Below, one piece after another: positions 42,286 to 50,632 of a stretch of DNA of 62,161 nucleotides (position 1 is its first letter; the number at the start of each line of letters is the position of its first letter). The DNA lies in contig JAAEZZ010000014.1 in assembly GCA_018222605.1 (NCBI GenBank), positions 1-62,161 on the forward strand, read 5' to 3'. The DNA comes from Alphaproteobacteria bacterium (GTDB lineage: Bacteria > Pseudomonadota > Alphaproteobacteria > Caulobacterales > Hyphomonadaceae). The position numbers and the translations under genes are program-made. The notes beneath the pieces were generated by a model, which saw only the letters and a program-made list of their open reading frames with translations, had not been told where the DNA came from and did no database searches.

Positions 42286-43026
42286 ATGATCACGCTTTAT
42301 GGATGGGGCCCGATGTTCGACTGCCCCTCGCCCAGCCCTTTCGTCATGAAGACAGATATCCAGCTGCAAATGCTGGGCGTCAGCTTCACCCGCGCCATGG
42401 CGGATCTCGAAAGCGTTCCGAAGCATAAGGCGCCCTACATCATTGATGATGGCAAGCTGCTCGAGGACAGTAATTTCATCCGCCATCATCTGGAAATCAA
42501 GCTTGGCCGTGGCCTGTATGACGGCATGACTGGCAAGGACATTGCCGCCAGCTGGGCTCTGGAACGCATGGCGGAAGGCCAGCTCACCAAGATCATGGCG
42601 TATGAGCGCTGGATGAAGGATGGCAATTTCAGAAAAGGCCCAGCCCTGTTCTTTTCAGGCGTTCCCGAAAATGCCCGGGACGCAGTTCGGAACGAAGTGC
42701 GCGAAAACCTCTCTGCCATGCACACTGGCGAAGGAACAGGCCGGTTCAGCGATGAGGAACGGATGCAACTGGCGGACTGGGATATCGGCGCCATCGCCAT
42801 GCATCTGGCGGATCAGGACTATATGTTCGGAACCGAACCCAGCTGCGCCGATGCTTCTGTTGCTGCCGTCCTGATCGCCTGCGGCACGGAGTATTTCGAC
42901 ACGCCGCTGAGCGGCCTTGTTCACAAGCACGCCAATCTGGTCGCCTATATCGACCGGATGAAGACGCGTTATTTTGCGGACATCGACTGGCCAGTCTCAT
43001 ACATGATGGACGCCGAGCCGGCCTGA
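42286..43026 (+). CDS. glutathione S-transferase-like protein
   Basis: The protein is about 246 residues. It opens with a thioredoxin-like N-terminus (MITLYGWGPMFDCPSPSPFV..KTDIQLQMLGV), followed by KAPYIIDDGKLLEDSNFIRH, the GST substrate/GSH region. A helical C-terminal domain follows (GTEPSCADASVAAVL). The style matches the metaxin/FAXC-like GST branch. The ATG at 42286 has GGAGAA before it; the GTG just upstream is unlikely. Controlled, by inference, from the adjacent WYL regulator. Confidence 0.85.
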   Translation: MITLYGWGPMFDCPSPSPFVMKTDIQLQMLGVSFTRAMADLESVPKHKAPYIIDDGKLLEDSNFIRHHLEIKLGRGLYDGMTGKDIAASWALERMAEGQLTKIMAYERWMKDGNFRKGPALFFSGVPENARDAVRNEVRENLSAMHTGEGTGRFSDEERMQLADWDIGAIAMHLADQDYMFGTEPSCADASVAAVLIACGTEYFDTPLSGLVHKHANLVAYIDRMKTRYFADIDWPVSYMMDAEPA

Positions 43027-43051
43027 CCCGTCCGGAGCTTACCCCCAGGTC

Positions 43052-43816
43052 TCACCCCGGCGCGTCATCTGCCGGGGTGAAGACCGTATTATGCTCCAGG
43101 GCATCGAAGGGCAGCACTTCGCCCGTCGAGATACTGCGCGCAACATAGCCGCGCCCACGGAAGAAATCTGCCAGTTCCTCAACCGTCGAGTCGAAACGGC
43201 TCTGATGAGCTTCCACCTCGCACAGAACAGTGGGTCGGTGCTTTTCAATTGTCTCGACCGCGCCGCGTAGCACGTTCAATTCGCCGCCTTCAACATCAAT
43301 CTTGATGAAGGAAATCGGCCCGGTCTCGATACGCTTGATCACTGTGTCCAGCCGGGTCAGCGGCACCAATTCCTTCTTCACCTCGAAACGGCCCTTGAAA
43401 TCTTCGTCGCTGCCGATATGCGCCAGACCGACACCGATATTGCGGGATTTCTTGATCGGCACACTGAGGGTCACCATACCCTCATCATCGCCCAGCGCCA
43501 GCGGCAGCACCATGATGCGGCTCTTGCCGCGCATGAATCCCGCCATGGTCATCACCGAGCGCGGCATGGATTGCGGCTCGAACGCCACGACCAGCCCGCC
43601 TTCGGAGAGTTGTGACAGGCGCCGGGAAAACTCCCCGACATTCGCGCCAATATCAATCGTCGTTGACCCAACCGGAATGTATTCCTTGAGCATGCCCAAC
43701 TCGGCCTGCCCCTGGTTCATATAAGCTCGCGGCTTGTGGAAGATGGCTTTGAAGAGCTTTTCAGCAGCCGTACGATGGCCACTCAGAAAGAAGCCATTCT
43801 CAATTGTAATCACCAT
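43052..43816 (-). CDS. FkbM family methyltransferase
   Basis: The 254-residue protein shows the AdoMet motif TTIDIGANVGEFSRRL, an acidic motif VVAFEPQ, and the FkbM signature FIKIDVEGGELNVLRGA followed by RPTVLCEVE. FkbM enzymes are O-methyltransferases that often act on glycans or polyketides. No polysaccharide genes adjoin. It converges with the GST gene at 42286 and stands alone on its strand. Confidence 0.88.
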   Translation of the reverse strand: MVITIENGFFLSGHRTAAEKLFKAIFHKPRAYMNQGQAELGMLKEYIPVGSTTIDIGANVGEFSRRLSQLSEGGLVVAFEPQSMPRSVMTMAGFMRGKSRIMVLPLALGDDEGMVTLSVPIKKSRNIGVGLAHIGSDEDFKGRFEVKKELVPLTRLDTVIKRIETGPISFIKIDVEGGELNVLRGAVETIEKHRPTVLCEVEAHQSRFDSTVEELADFFRGRGYVARSISTGEVLPFDALEHNTVFTPADDAPG

Positions 43817-43932
43817 GAAACCCCAAACTCGCCTCGGTTGTAGACAAGCCCAGAATCAACGGTTGAACAAGTTACAATTAAAAAAAGAAATCGAATATGT
43901 CAGCCGTGCACGATACGCTTTACAATATCGCC

Positions 43933-44538
43933 CTATTCCTCCGGCGGGCGTGTGCGGGCAAAGCTTTCGCGGGCCGAGACCTCTTCATACCACTTTGCCA
44001 GCTCCGGATGCGGGGCCCGCCAGTCGATATCCGGCAACCTGAAATCGAGATAGCCAAGCGCGCAGGCATAGGTGATCCGGCCCAGATCAAACGCCTTGGC
44101 GTCTTCCGCAATTTCCTCGGCAATCTGGTCCACGCCGCGATGGATGGCGCCCGTCCAGCGCTCCTGCCACATGGCAGAGCGTTCTTCTTCGGGCCGTCTG
44201 CTTTCCATCACCAGGCCGAGGGCCGCGTCCAGAATGCCATCGCCCAGGGCCTGCGCACGCAGCACGGTCCAGCGACGCGAGCCTTCCTTGGGCAGCAGGC
44301 GTTTGCCGCCCGCCTCATGGTCCAGATACTCGCAGATCACCGGGCTGTCATAAAGGGCATAGCCATCCTTCAGGATCAGCGAGGGAATCTTGCTGAGCGG
44401 ATTGTGGATGATCTCTGGCGCGCCTTCCGCCATGGAATTGGCCTTCACCAGTTCCACCTCGTCTTCCATCTCATGCTCAATGATCACGACACGAACTTTT
44501 CGCGCATAGGGCGAGGTGACAGAATAATGAAGTTTCAT
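43933..44538 (-). CDS. glutathione S-transferase
   Basis: The 201-residue protein has an N-terminal thioredoxin domain with catalytic-type serine (LHYSVTSPYARKVRVV), the cis-proline region NPLSKIPSLIL and GSH-binding ALYDSPVICEYLD. A helical C-terminal domain follows. The start at 44538 is chosen to match the family N-terminus; GAGGGG precedes it. It follows the dCTP deaminase gene by 13 bp and is probably cotranscribed with it. Confidence 0.92.
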   Translation of the reverse strand: MKLHYSVTSPYARKVRVVIIEHEMEDEVELVKANSMAEGAPEIIHNPLSKIPSLILKDGYALYDSPVICEYLDHEAGGKRLLPKEGSRRWTVLRAQALGDGILDAALGLVMESRRPEEERSAMWQERWTGAIHRGVDQIAEEIAEDAKAFDLGRITYACALGYLDFRLPDIDWRAPHPELAKWYEEVSARESFARTRPPEE

Positions 44539-44551
44539 GACCAGCCCCTCT

Positions 44552-45574
44552 TCAGGCAAAATGCTTCGACAGTTTCAGCCCCTGCCCCTGATAATTGGAG
44601 CCTTTTCCACCATAGAGGCCCTGCGGCTTTGACGCCATGCTTTCATAGATCAGCTTGGCGACCGGCTGGCCATGTTCCAGAATGAAGGGCACATCGCGAG
44701 AACGTACTTCCAGCACCGCGCGGCTGCCGCTGGAATTGGTGCCAAAGCCTGGATCGAAAAAGCCCGCATAATGCGCGCGGAACTCGCCCAGCTCCGGCGC
44801 GATCGGGGCCATCTCTGCCGCCTCGTTCGGCGCGACCTTTACGGTCTCCCGGCTGACCAGAATGTAAAACTCCTCCGGGTTCAGAACAATCCGGCCATCG
44901 CGCGGCCAGACCGGCTCCCAGAACTGCCCGGCCTCATGCGCGCCAATGCCGCGAAGGTCCACAATGCCGGAATGGTGCTTCGCGCGCCAGCCGACGGGCT
45001 GGTCGCCCTTCACTTCCAGATCGATGGAGACCACTTTCTCTTTCAACGTTTCAGGCCGTTTGCGCTTGAACCTTATCTGCGCCAGCCGGTCTCCCGGGCG
45101 CACCATGATCGGGAACGTCCGCGGCGACACTTCCAGGTAAAGCGGCCCGGAATAGCCCATCGGCACTTCGTCAAAGGCGCGAGAGCGGTTCGTCACCAGG
45201 CGCGTGAACACGTCGATCCGCCCGGTGGAGCTCTTCGGGTTCGCCCGCGCCGCGATGCCGGGCGGCAGGCGCAGATGCTCTTGCAGCGGCACGAGGTACA
45301 CGCAGCCCGTCTCCAGCACCGCGCCTTCCTTGGTCAGGTCGACCCGGTGCATGTGGATGCCCGGCTCCTGCAGCATCTCGGCAACCGTGCGGTCCTTGCC
45401 GGGCAGAAAGCTCGCCCGCAGGCGATAGGCATCCTCTGCCAGCCTCAAATCCAGGCTGGCCGGCTGCACCTGTCCATCGTCCAGCGGCAGGTCTGTCCGG
45501 ATCGCCCCAGCCTCTGCCAGTGCGATAATCTCATGATCTGGCAATACACCCGAATCTTCGGCCATCTCTTGCAC
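44552..45574 (-). CDS. dcd: 2'-deoxycytidine 5'-triphosphate deaminase, double-length form
   Basis: The 340-residue protein is a tandem fusion of two Dcd/dUTPase-like halves. The first half has QPASLDLRL and ARANPKSSTGRIDVFTRLV. The second has HHSGIVDLRGIG and FRAHYAGFFDPGFGTNSSGS. This long alphaproteobacterial form replaces the usual 190-residue trimeric enzyme. It deaminates dCTP to dUTP for thymidylate synthesis. A second ATG three codons in is an alternative start. It is divergent from metZ. Confidence 0.92.
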   Translation of the reverse strand: MQEMAEDSGVLPDHEIIALAEAGAIRTDLPLDDGQVQPASLDLRLAEDAYRLRASFLPGKDRTVAEMLQEPGIHMHRVDLTKEGAVLETGCVYLVPLQEHLRLPPGIAARANPKSSTGRIDVFTRLVTNRSRAFDEVPMGYSGPLYLEVSPRTFPIMVRPGDRLAQIRFKRKRPETLKEKVVSIDLEVKGDQPVGWRAKHHSGIVDLRGIGAHEAGQFWEPVWPRDGRIVLNPEEFYILVSRETVKVAPNEAAEMAPIAPELGEFRAHYAGFFDPGFGTNSSGSRAVLEVRSRDVPFILEHGQPVAKLIYESMASKPQGLYGGKGSNYQGQGLKLSKHFA

Positions 45575-45629
45575 CCCTTGCCGTCTCAGGCATAAGACCC
45601 ATTACACGAAACACAAGGACTATAGTGTC

Positions 45630-46832
45630 ATGGCAGATGGACAAGGTAGCGATAGCAAAAAGGGCTGGAAGCCTGCGACCCGTGCGGTGCGCGGCGGCCT
45701 GATGCGCTCGCCCCATGGCGAGATCTCCGAAGCGCTATATCTCACCTCCGGGTATTCCTATGACAGCGCCGAACAGGCGATGCGCCGCATGGCCGGTGAG
45801 GAAGATGGCTTTGTCTATTCCCGCTATGGCAGCCCGACCTGCGAAATGCTGCAACAGCGCCTCGCCCTGATCGAAGGCGCAGAGACCTGCCGCGTCGCGG
45901 CCTCTGGCATGGGCGCCATTTCCAGCGCGATTCTTGCGCCGCTGAAGGCGGGGGACCGCGTCGTGGCGGCAACTGCCCTGTTCGGCTCCTGCCGTTGGAT
46001 CATCGCCAACCAGATGCCGAAATTTGGCATCGAGACCGTCTTTGTGGACGGCGCAGACCTGGACGCCTGGGAGCGCGAGATCGCCAAGGGCTGCCAGCTT
46101 GTGCTGATCGAAAGCCCGGCCAATCCCCTACTGGACGGGGTGGACATCGAAGCAGTGTCAAAGCTCTGCAAGAAGGCCGGCGCTGTGCTGGTGGTCGACA
46201 ATGTGTTCGCCACGCCGATCCTGCAAAAGCCACTGGAGCTCGGCGCGGATCTCGTCGTCTATTCCACCACCAAGCATATGGACGGCCAGGGCCGCGTCAT
46301 GGGCGGCGCGATTCTCGGCAACTCGGCCTATATTGAAGAGGTGATTGATCCGTGGCTGCGCCACATGGGCCCGGCGGCTTCGCCGTTCAACGCCTGGGTC
46401 GTGTTGAAGGGCCTGGAGACGTTGAAGCTGCGCGTAGACCAGCAGACAAAGAACGCTGCCCGTCTGGCAGATGTCATTGCGGACCACCCGGCCATTGCAG
46501 CGGTGCGCTATCCTCACCGGAAAGACCATCCGCACTACGACGTGCACAAGCGCCAGATGAGCGCGGGCGGCACAATGATCGCGCTCTCCCTCAAGGGCGG
46601 ACAGGATGCGGCGTTCAAATTCCTGAACGCATTGGAGCTGGTCGATATCTGCAACAATCTCGGCGACACCAAATCGCTCGCCTGTCACCCCTCCTCCACC
46701 ACGCACCGCGCGCTCAGCGACGAAGAGCAGGCCTCAATGGGGCTTGACCGCAGCTGGATCCGGATGTCCGTTGGACTGGAAGATTCTGACGATCTTGTAA
46801 TGGATTTGACCAACGCCCTTAACAGAGTGTGA
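45630..46832 (+). CDS. metZ: O-succinylhomoserine sulfhydrylase
   Basis: The 400-residue PLP enzyme of the Cys/Met metabolism family has ATRAVRGGLMRSP, FVYSRYGSPTCEMLQQRLAL, DNVFATPILQKPLELGADLV and the PLP lysine in YSTTKHMDGQGR. It ends with SVGLEDSDDLVMDLTNAL. MetZ-type enzymes make homocysteine directly from O-succinylhomoserine and sulfide. O-acetylhomoserine use cannot be excluded by eye. apaG follows after 25 bp. Confidence 0.93.
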   Translation: MADGQGSDSKKGWKPATRAVRGGLMRSPHGEISEALYLTSGYSYDSAEQAMRRMAGEEDGFVYSRYGSPTCEMLQQRLALIEGAETCRVAASGMGAISSAILAPLKAGDRVVAATALFGSCRWIIANQMPKFGIETVFVDGADLDAWEREIAKGCQLVLIESPANPLLDGVDIEAVSKLCKKAGAVLVVDNVFATPILQKPLELGADLVVYSTTKHMDGQGRVMGGAILGNSAYIEEVIDPWLRHMGPAASPFNAWVVLKGLETLKLRVDQQTKNAARLADVIADHPAIAAVRYPHRKDHPHYDVHKRQMSAGGTMIALSLKGGQDAAFKFLNALELVDICNNLGDTKSLACHPSSTTHRALSDEEQASMGLDRSWIRMSVGLEDSDDLVMDLTNALNRV

Positions 46833-46857
46833 ACCAATAGGATTGAATTTCACAGGA

Positions 46858-47274
46858 ATGGGCAGACGGGTACCACCTCCACTTTATGAACAGATCACGG
46901 ATGGCGTGCGCATCCGGGTTCGTCCGAAATTCATGCATGACGAATCAGAGCCGGCAAAAGCCCGCTTCATGTGGTCCTACACAGTGGAAGTGGAGAATGA
47001 GAGCGAGCGGACCTGGACCATTGTCCGCCGCCACTGGCGCATTGTGGACGCTGCTGGGCGCCGTCAGATTGTCGATGGTGACGGCGTGATCGGCCAGACG
47101 CCAACGCTTGGGCCGGGAGAGCGCTTCAGCTACACATCTGGCGCGCCGCTGTCTGCCCCGTCCGGCATCATGAGCGGCACCTATGATCTGGAAAGCGATG
47201 ATGGCGCCACACTGATCGCCACCATCCCTGTCTTCTCGCTGGACAGCCCGTACGAAACGTCCGTGCCTTCTTGA
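46858..47274 (+). CDS. apaG: ApaG (Co2+/Mg2+ efflux-associated) protein
   Basis: The protein is about 138 residues with the single ApaG (DUF525) fibronectin-like domain. Seen are ITDGVRIRVRPKFM, FMWSYTVEVENESERTWTIV, RRHWRIVDAAGRRQIVDGDG, VIGQTPTLGPGERFSYTSGA and GIMSGTYDL. ApaG is linked to divalent metal resistance, but its molecular role is not settled. The start is unclear: ATG 46858 or an upstream TTG at 46843, each with an AGGA placed awkwardly. It is downstream of metZ. Confidence 0.92.
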   Translation: MGRRVPPPLYEQITDGVRIRVRPKFMHDESEPAKARFMWSYTVEVENESERTWTIVRRHWRIVDAAGRRQIVDGDGVIGQTPTLGPGERFSYTSGAPLSAPSGIMSGTYDLESDDGATLIATIPVFSLDSPYETSVPS

Positions 47275-47300
47275 GCCTTGGCCGTCTTGAGGCTCATGCC

Positions 47301-48047
47301 CTAGCTGTCCAGTTCGCCTTCAATCAGCTCGATGATGCGCGGCGTGTTCGCACCTTCAATGTAATTGTCACCCAGGAAGAAGCCCGGCGTGCCATCGACG
47401 CCCAGCGTCCGGCCCAGCTGCTTCATATCGGCCAGCTGTTTCTGGATTTCCATGGAGCGCATGTCGGCGCGCATCTTCTTCACGTCGATGCCATGTTCCT
47501 TGGCAATCTCGTCCAGCTTCGCTTCGGTGAGATCGTCATTGTTCTTCAGCTTCATCAGCGCGACGTGATATTCGTTATACTTGCCCTGCTTGCCAGCTGC
47601 GAGGGCTGCCAGCGCGGCGGTCTCGCTGATCCCGCCAAAGATCGGCAGTTCCTTGAACACGACGCGCACCTTGCCGTCATATTCCTCGGGCAGGTTCTGC
47701 ACGAAATCGACAGAGCGTTTGCAATAACCGCATCGATAATCGAAGAACTCGACCAGCGTGATCTCCGCATCCGCCGGGCCGATGAAGTGGTCGTCAGCGT
47801 GATTATACAGATTGTCGTAATTCTGCATGATCGCGTCCTGGCTGGCCTTGGCCGCCTCGGCGCGCTGACGGTCGGCCAGTTTGATCAGGGCTTCCTCGAT
47901 GATCTCCGGGTTTTCCAGAATGTAGTCGCGCACGACCTTTTCCATGGCCTCGCGGTCAGCAGCGGGAGCAGCCTTGCTCTCGGCGCAGGCAGGGGTCAGG
48001 GCAACAACCGCCATCGCAGCGGTCATGGTGGCAAGTTTAAAGGTCAT
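47301..48047 (-). CDS. DsbA family periplasmic thiol:disulfide oxidoreductase
   Basis: The 248-residue protein has an N-terminal signal (MTFKLATMTAAMAVVAL), a helical linker, and a thioredoxin-fold domain with active site CGYC (Cys106, Cys109) in FFDYRCGYCKRSVDF. The cis-proline loop is GVDGTPGFFLG. It resembles the alphaproteobacterial DsbA/DsbG-like (ScsC/BdbD-like) group. A cysteine in the signal region (LTPACAES) is not a proper lipobox. The start at 48047 has AAGGAAGG before it. It converges with apaG. Confidence 0.9.
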   Translation of the reverse strand: MTFKLATMTAAMAVVALTPACAESKAAPAADREAMEKVVRDYILENPEIIEEALIKLADRQRAEAAKASQDAIMQNYDNLYNHADDHFIGPADAEITLVEFFDYRCGYCKRSVDFVQNLPEEYDGKVRVVFKELPIFGGISETAALAALAAGKQGKYNEYHVALMKLKNNDDLTEAKLDEIAKEHGIDVKKMRADMRSMEIQKQLADMKQLGRTLGVDGTPGFFLGDNYIEGANTPRIIELIEGELDS

Positions 48048-48144
48048 ACGGGCCTTCCTTGTCGTCAGGTATAATATTACGTTTCGCAGATATACAGGCT
48101 GCACGGCCCGCGTCCATCAGGCCTGACACAAAGTTGATCGCGGC

Positions 48145-49530
48145 CTATTGAACCGTGAGCGAAAAGCGCGGGCCCCGGCGGCGATACATCTCGCGATTGT
48201 CCGGATTGTTCGCATCCGTCACCATCAGGATGTCATCGGCGCGGCGATAGTCTGGCGTACCGGGCTCAAGACTCTGCACAGCGAAGTGCGCAAAGCGGTT
48301 CGCCCGTACAATATCGCCAACCGAATAGGCGGACTCGGCGGTTGCCAGCTGCGCTTCGGCGCGGCGGCCCTGCTCCTCATAGGTGATGGCCAACTGCGCC
48401 CAGGCAAAGGCATTGTCCGGCTCCGCAATCAGAGCCTTTTGCAGCGCATCCTCGGCGGCTTCGATGTCGCCCGGCTCAGCGCGGGCATTCAGGGACCGCG
48501 CATAATTGATCAGCAACAGTGGCGCACCGGGCTTCAGCTCCAGCGAGCGCTTGTGCGGCTCAACCGATTCTGCCGTGCGGCCGCTTTCGAACAGGATCTG
48601 ACCTTTCAGCTCCCAGAAATACGGATTGTCCGGCTCGTCTTCCAGAAGCGAGTCGATCAGGGTCAGCGACGTTTCGATGTCAGACGCCTGCATCGCCGCG
48701 ATGGCCCGGGCATAGCGGGCCGGTTCGCTCTGGTCGCTCGGCGGATATTCCCGCGCCACCTTGTTTGGCGTGTCGAGGAAGCCGATCAGCTTCGCGCGCA
48801 TCATCTGGTACTGATAGACCTCCCGGTCAGTCGGTTGCACATCCATCATGCCGGAATCCTCGGCCAGCTGGCGCACGGTGCGGATACGGTCAGACGCCAG
48901 CGGGTGGGCCCGGAAATACGGATAGCGGCGCGCGTCTGACAGCACTTCCTGATAGCGGAAATTCTCGAAGAACTCGACCAGTCCGCGCGGGGACTCGCCC
49001 AGCTGTGTCAGGTATTCCACGGCGGCCGCATCCGCGGTCGCCTCTTCAGAGCGCGTATGCACGAAGAAGTTCAGCGCGGCGAATTGCTGGGAAGACCCGA
49101 TCAGCGCCGCCCCGGCCCCGCCTTCCCCGGCCGCCATGGCCAGAATGCCGAGACCAATGGAGAGCAGCGCCGGGCGCATCGCAACACCGGCGGCGCGCTG
49201 GCGGCTGACCGAGTGGCCGCAGGCAATGTGACAGGTCTCGTGCCCGATCACGCCCTTGATCTGCCCTGGCGATTCCGCCGCAATGATCAGGCCGGTGTGA
49301 AGGTGGATGTTCTGCCCGTTCGCCACGAACGCGTTCAGGGAGGGGTCATTGATGATGTAGAGGCCGACATCATTCGGATTGAGGCCTGCAACGTCCAGAA
49401 TGGGGTTTGTCCATTCGCGCAGCGTCTCCTCGATCTCGGTATCGCGGATCAGGCTCTGGGCCGACGCACTGGCGGCCATCAGGGCGGCCATGGCGGCAGT
49501 CGCAGCAAGCTTCAGGAAATTTCGCGCCAT
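48145..49530 (-). CDS. M48 family metalloprotease with TPR repeats (BepA-like)
   Basis: The 461-residue protein has a signal peptide (cleavage after ASA, about residue 24) and a zinc-protease motif HETCH (97-101) in GVIGHETCHIACGHSV. The downstream metal-ligand glutamate region is RSEEATADAAAVEYL. The C-terminal half holds tetratricopeptide-like helices (YFWELKGQILFESGRTAESV, AWAQLAITYEEQGRRAEAQL). BepA-type proteins act as proteases/chaperones for outer-membrane assembly. A nested hairpin lies upstream at 49548-49612. Confidence 0.92.
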   Translation of the reverse strand: MARNFLKLAATAAMAALMAASASAQSLIRDTEIEETLREWTNPILDVAGLNPNDVGLYIINDPSLNAFVANGQNIHLHTGLIIAAESPGQIKGVIGHETCHIACGHSVSRQRAAGVAMRPALLSIGLGILAMAAGEGGAGAALIGSSQQFAALNFFVHTRSEEATADAAAVEYLTQLGESPRGLVEFFENFRYQEVLSDARRYPYFRAHPLASDRIRTVRQLAEDSGMMDVQPTDREVYQYQMMRAKLIGFLDTPNKVAREYPPSDQSEPARYARAIAAMQASDIETSLTLIDSLLEDEPDNPYFWELKGQILFESGRTAESVEPHKRSLELKPGAPLLLINYARSLNARAEPGDIEAAEDALQKALIAEPDNAFAWAQLAITYEEQGRRAEAQLATAESAYSVGDIVRANRFAHFAVQSLEPGTPDYRRADDILMVTDANNPDNREMYRRRGPRFSLTVQ

Positions 49531-49547
49531 GCTTAGCGCCTCCCGTT

Positions 49548-49612
49548 CATCAGTTACGCCCCTGAATTTACGGGGCTCGCCGCCTAAAGGCGAGGGGCGA
49601 TCAACACTGATG
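49548..49612. other. nested inverted-repeat element upstream of the M48 protease gene
   Basis: The outer stem is CATCAGT/ACTGATG (49548-49554/49606-49612). The middle stem is CGCCCC/GGGGCG (49557-49562/49594-49599) and the inner stem is CTCGCC/GGCGAG (49576-49581/49589-49594). The middle and inner stems share one base. The element fills most of the 91-bp gap between the fbpC stop and the protease start. It could terminate the fbp message, structure the protease leader, or be a mobile palindrome. Confidence 0.5.
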
Positions 49613-49621
49613 ACAGAATTG

Positions 49622-50632
49622 TCAGGTGTTGGCTGACTGGAACATGAATGTCAGCGCCGGATCGAGGCGGATGCCGATTTCCGTGCCTGCCTTCGGCGCC
49701 GTCGTCCGCGGCACCAGCGCCGTCAACGCCTGACCATTGCATTGCAACAGCAGGCGGCAGAGCGGCCCGGTCAGCTGGCTGGCCAGCACTTTCGCCCGCG
49801 CCGGAGAGTTCTCGTCATGCAGCACGCCTTCCGGGCGTACGATCAGTTCCGTTCCTGCCGGAACCACCTGCCCCGCCAATCCTTCCGGCAGATGCTCGGC
49901 CTTCAGGCGGCTGACCGGCCCTAGCGACGCCGCAACAGCCGCGCTCACCGGATTCATGTAAATCTCGGCCGCCTCGCCCTGTTGCAACAGCGTTCCGCCC
50001 TGCAAAATCGCAATACAATCAGCGCTTTCCAGCGCTTCGGTCGGGTCATGCGTCACCAGCAGGGCCGGAATGCCTGCCTCGCGGATGGCCGCCAGCGCCG
50101 TGTCGCGCACACTGCCGCGCAGCGCCGGATCGAGGCCGGAGAAGGGCTCATCCATCAGGATCGCCGCCGGGCTGGGTGCCAGCGCGCGGGCAATCGCCAC
50201 CCTTTGTTGCTCCCCGCCGGAAAGCTCATGCGGATAGGCCTCTGCCCGGCCCGTCAGGCCCAGCCGTTCCAGCCATTCCGACGCCAGCGCGCGCGCCGCC
50301 TCCTTACCCATGGATTTCAGGCCGAAGGCCACGTTCTGCGCCGCCGTCAGGTGCGGAAACAGCGCAAAATCCTGAAAAATGAGGCCGATGCGGCGTTTTT
50401 CGGCCGGCACCGTCCGCTCAGGGGACGACAAAAGCTGGTCGCCCAGCCGGATTTCGCCCGCATCCACCGGCTCCAGCCCGGCAAACAGGCGTAGCAGCGT
50501 GGACTTGCCCGCGCCCGATCCACCCAGCAAGGCTGTGATCTGGCCCGGTTGCAGGGTCAGGCTGACATTCTGCACCACGGTTGAAGTGCCATAGCGCCGG
50601 GAAATGCCCTTGGCCGTCAGCGTCTCACTCAT
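49622..50632 (-). CDS. fbpC: ferric iron ABC transporter ATP-binding protein
   Basis: The 336-residue ATPase has Walker A LLGGSGAGKST, signature LSGGEQQRVAIARAL and Walker B AILMDEPFSGLDP. A C-terminal TOBE-like extension follows, as in FbpC/AfuC and other CUT/Fe transporters. It overlaps the permease gene by 4 bp. With the permease and binding protein it forms a complete importer for ferric iron from the periplasm. Confidence 0.92.
   Translation of the reverse strand: MSETLTAKGISRRYGTSTVVQNVSLTLQPGQITALLGGSGAGKSTLLRLFAGLEPVDAGEIRLGDQLLSSPERTVPAEKRRIGLIFQDFALFPHLTAAQNVAFGLKSMGKEAARALASEWLERLGLTGRAEAYPHELSGGEQQRVAIARALAPSPAAILMDEPFSGLDPALRGSVRDTALAAIREAGIPALLVTHDPTEALESADCIAILQGGTLLQQGEAAEIYMNPVSAAVAASLGPVSRLKAEHLPEGLAGQVVPAGTELIVRPEGVLHDENSPARAKVLASQLTGPLCRLLLQCNGQALTALVPRTTAPKAGTEIGIRLDPALTFMFQSANT

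Noticed and set aside
48000..48047. Possible lipoprotein signal in the DsbA-family protein
   Set aside because: The cysteine in LTPACAES lacks a leucine or similar residue at -3 of a lipobox; ordinary signal-peptidase cleavage is likelier.
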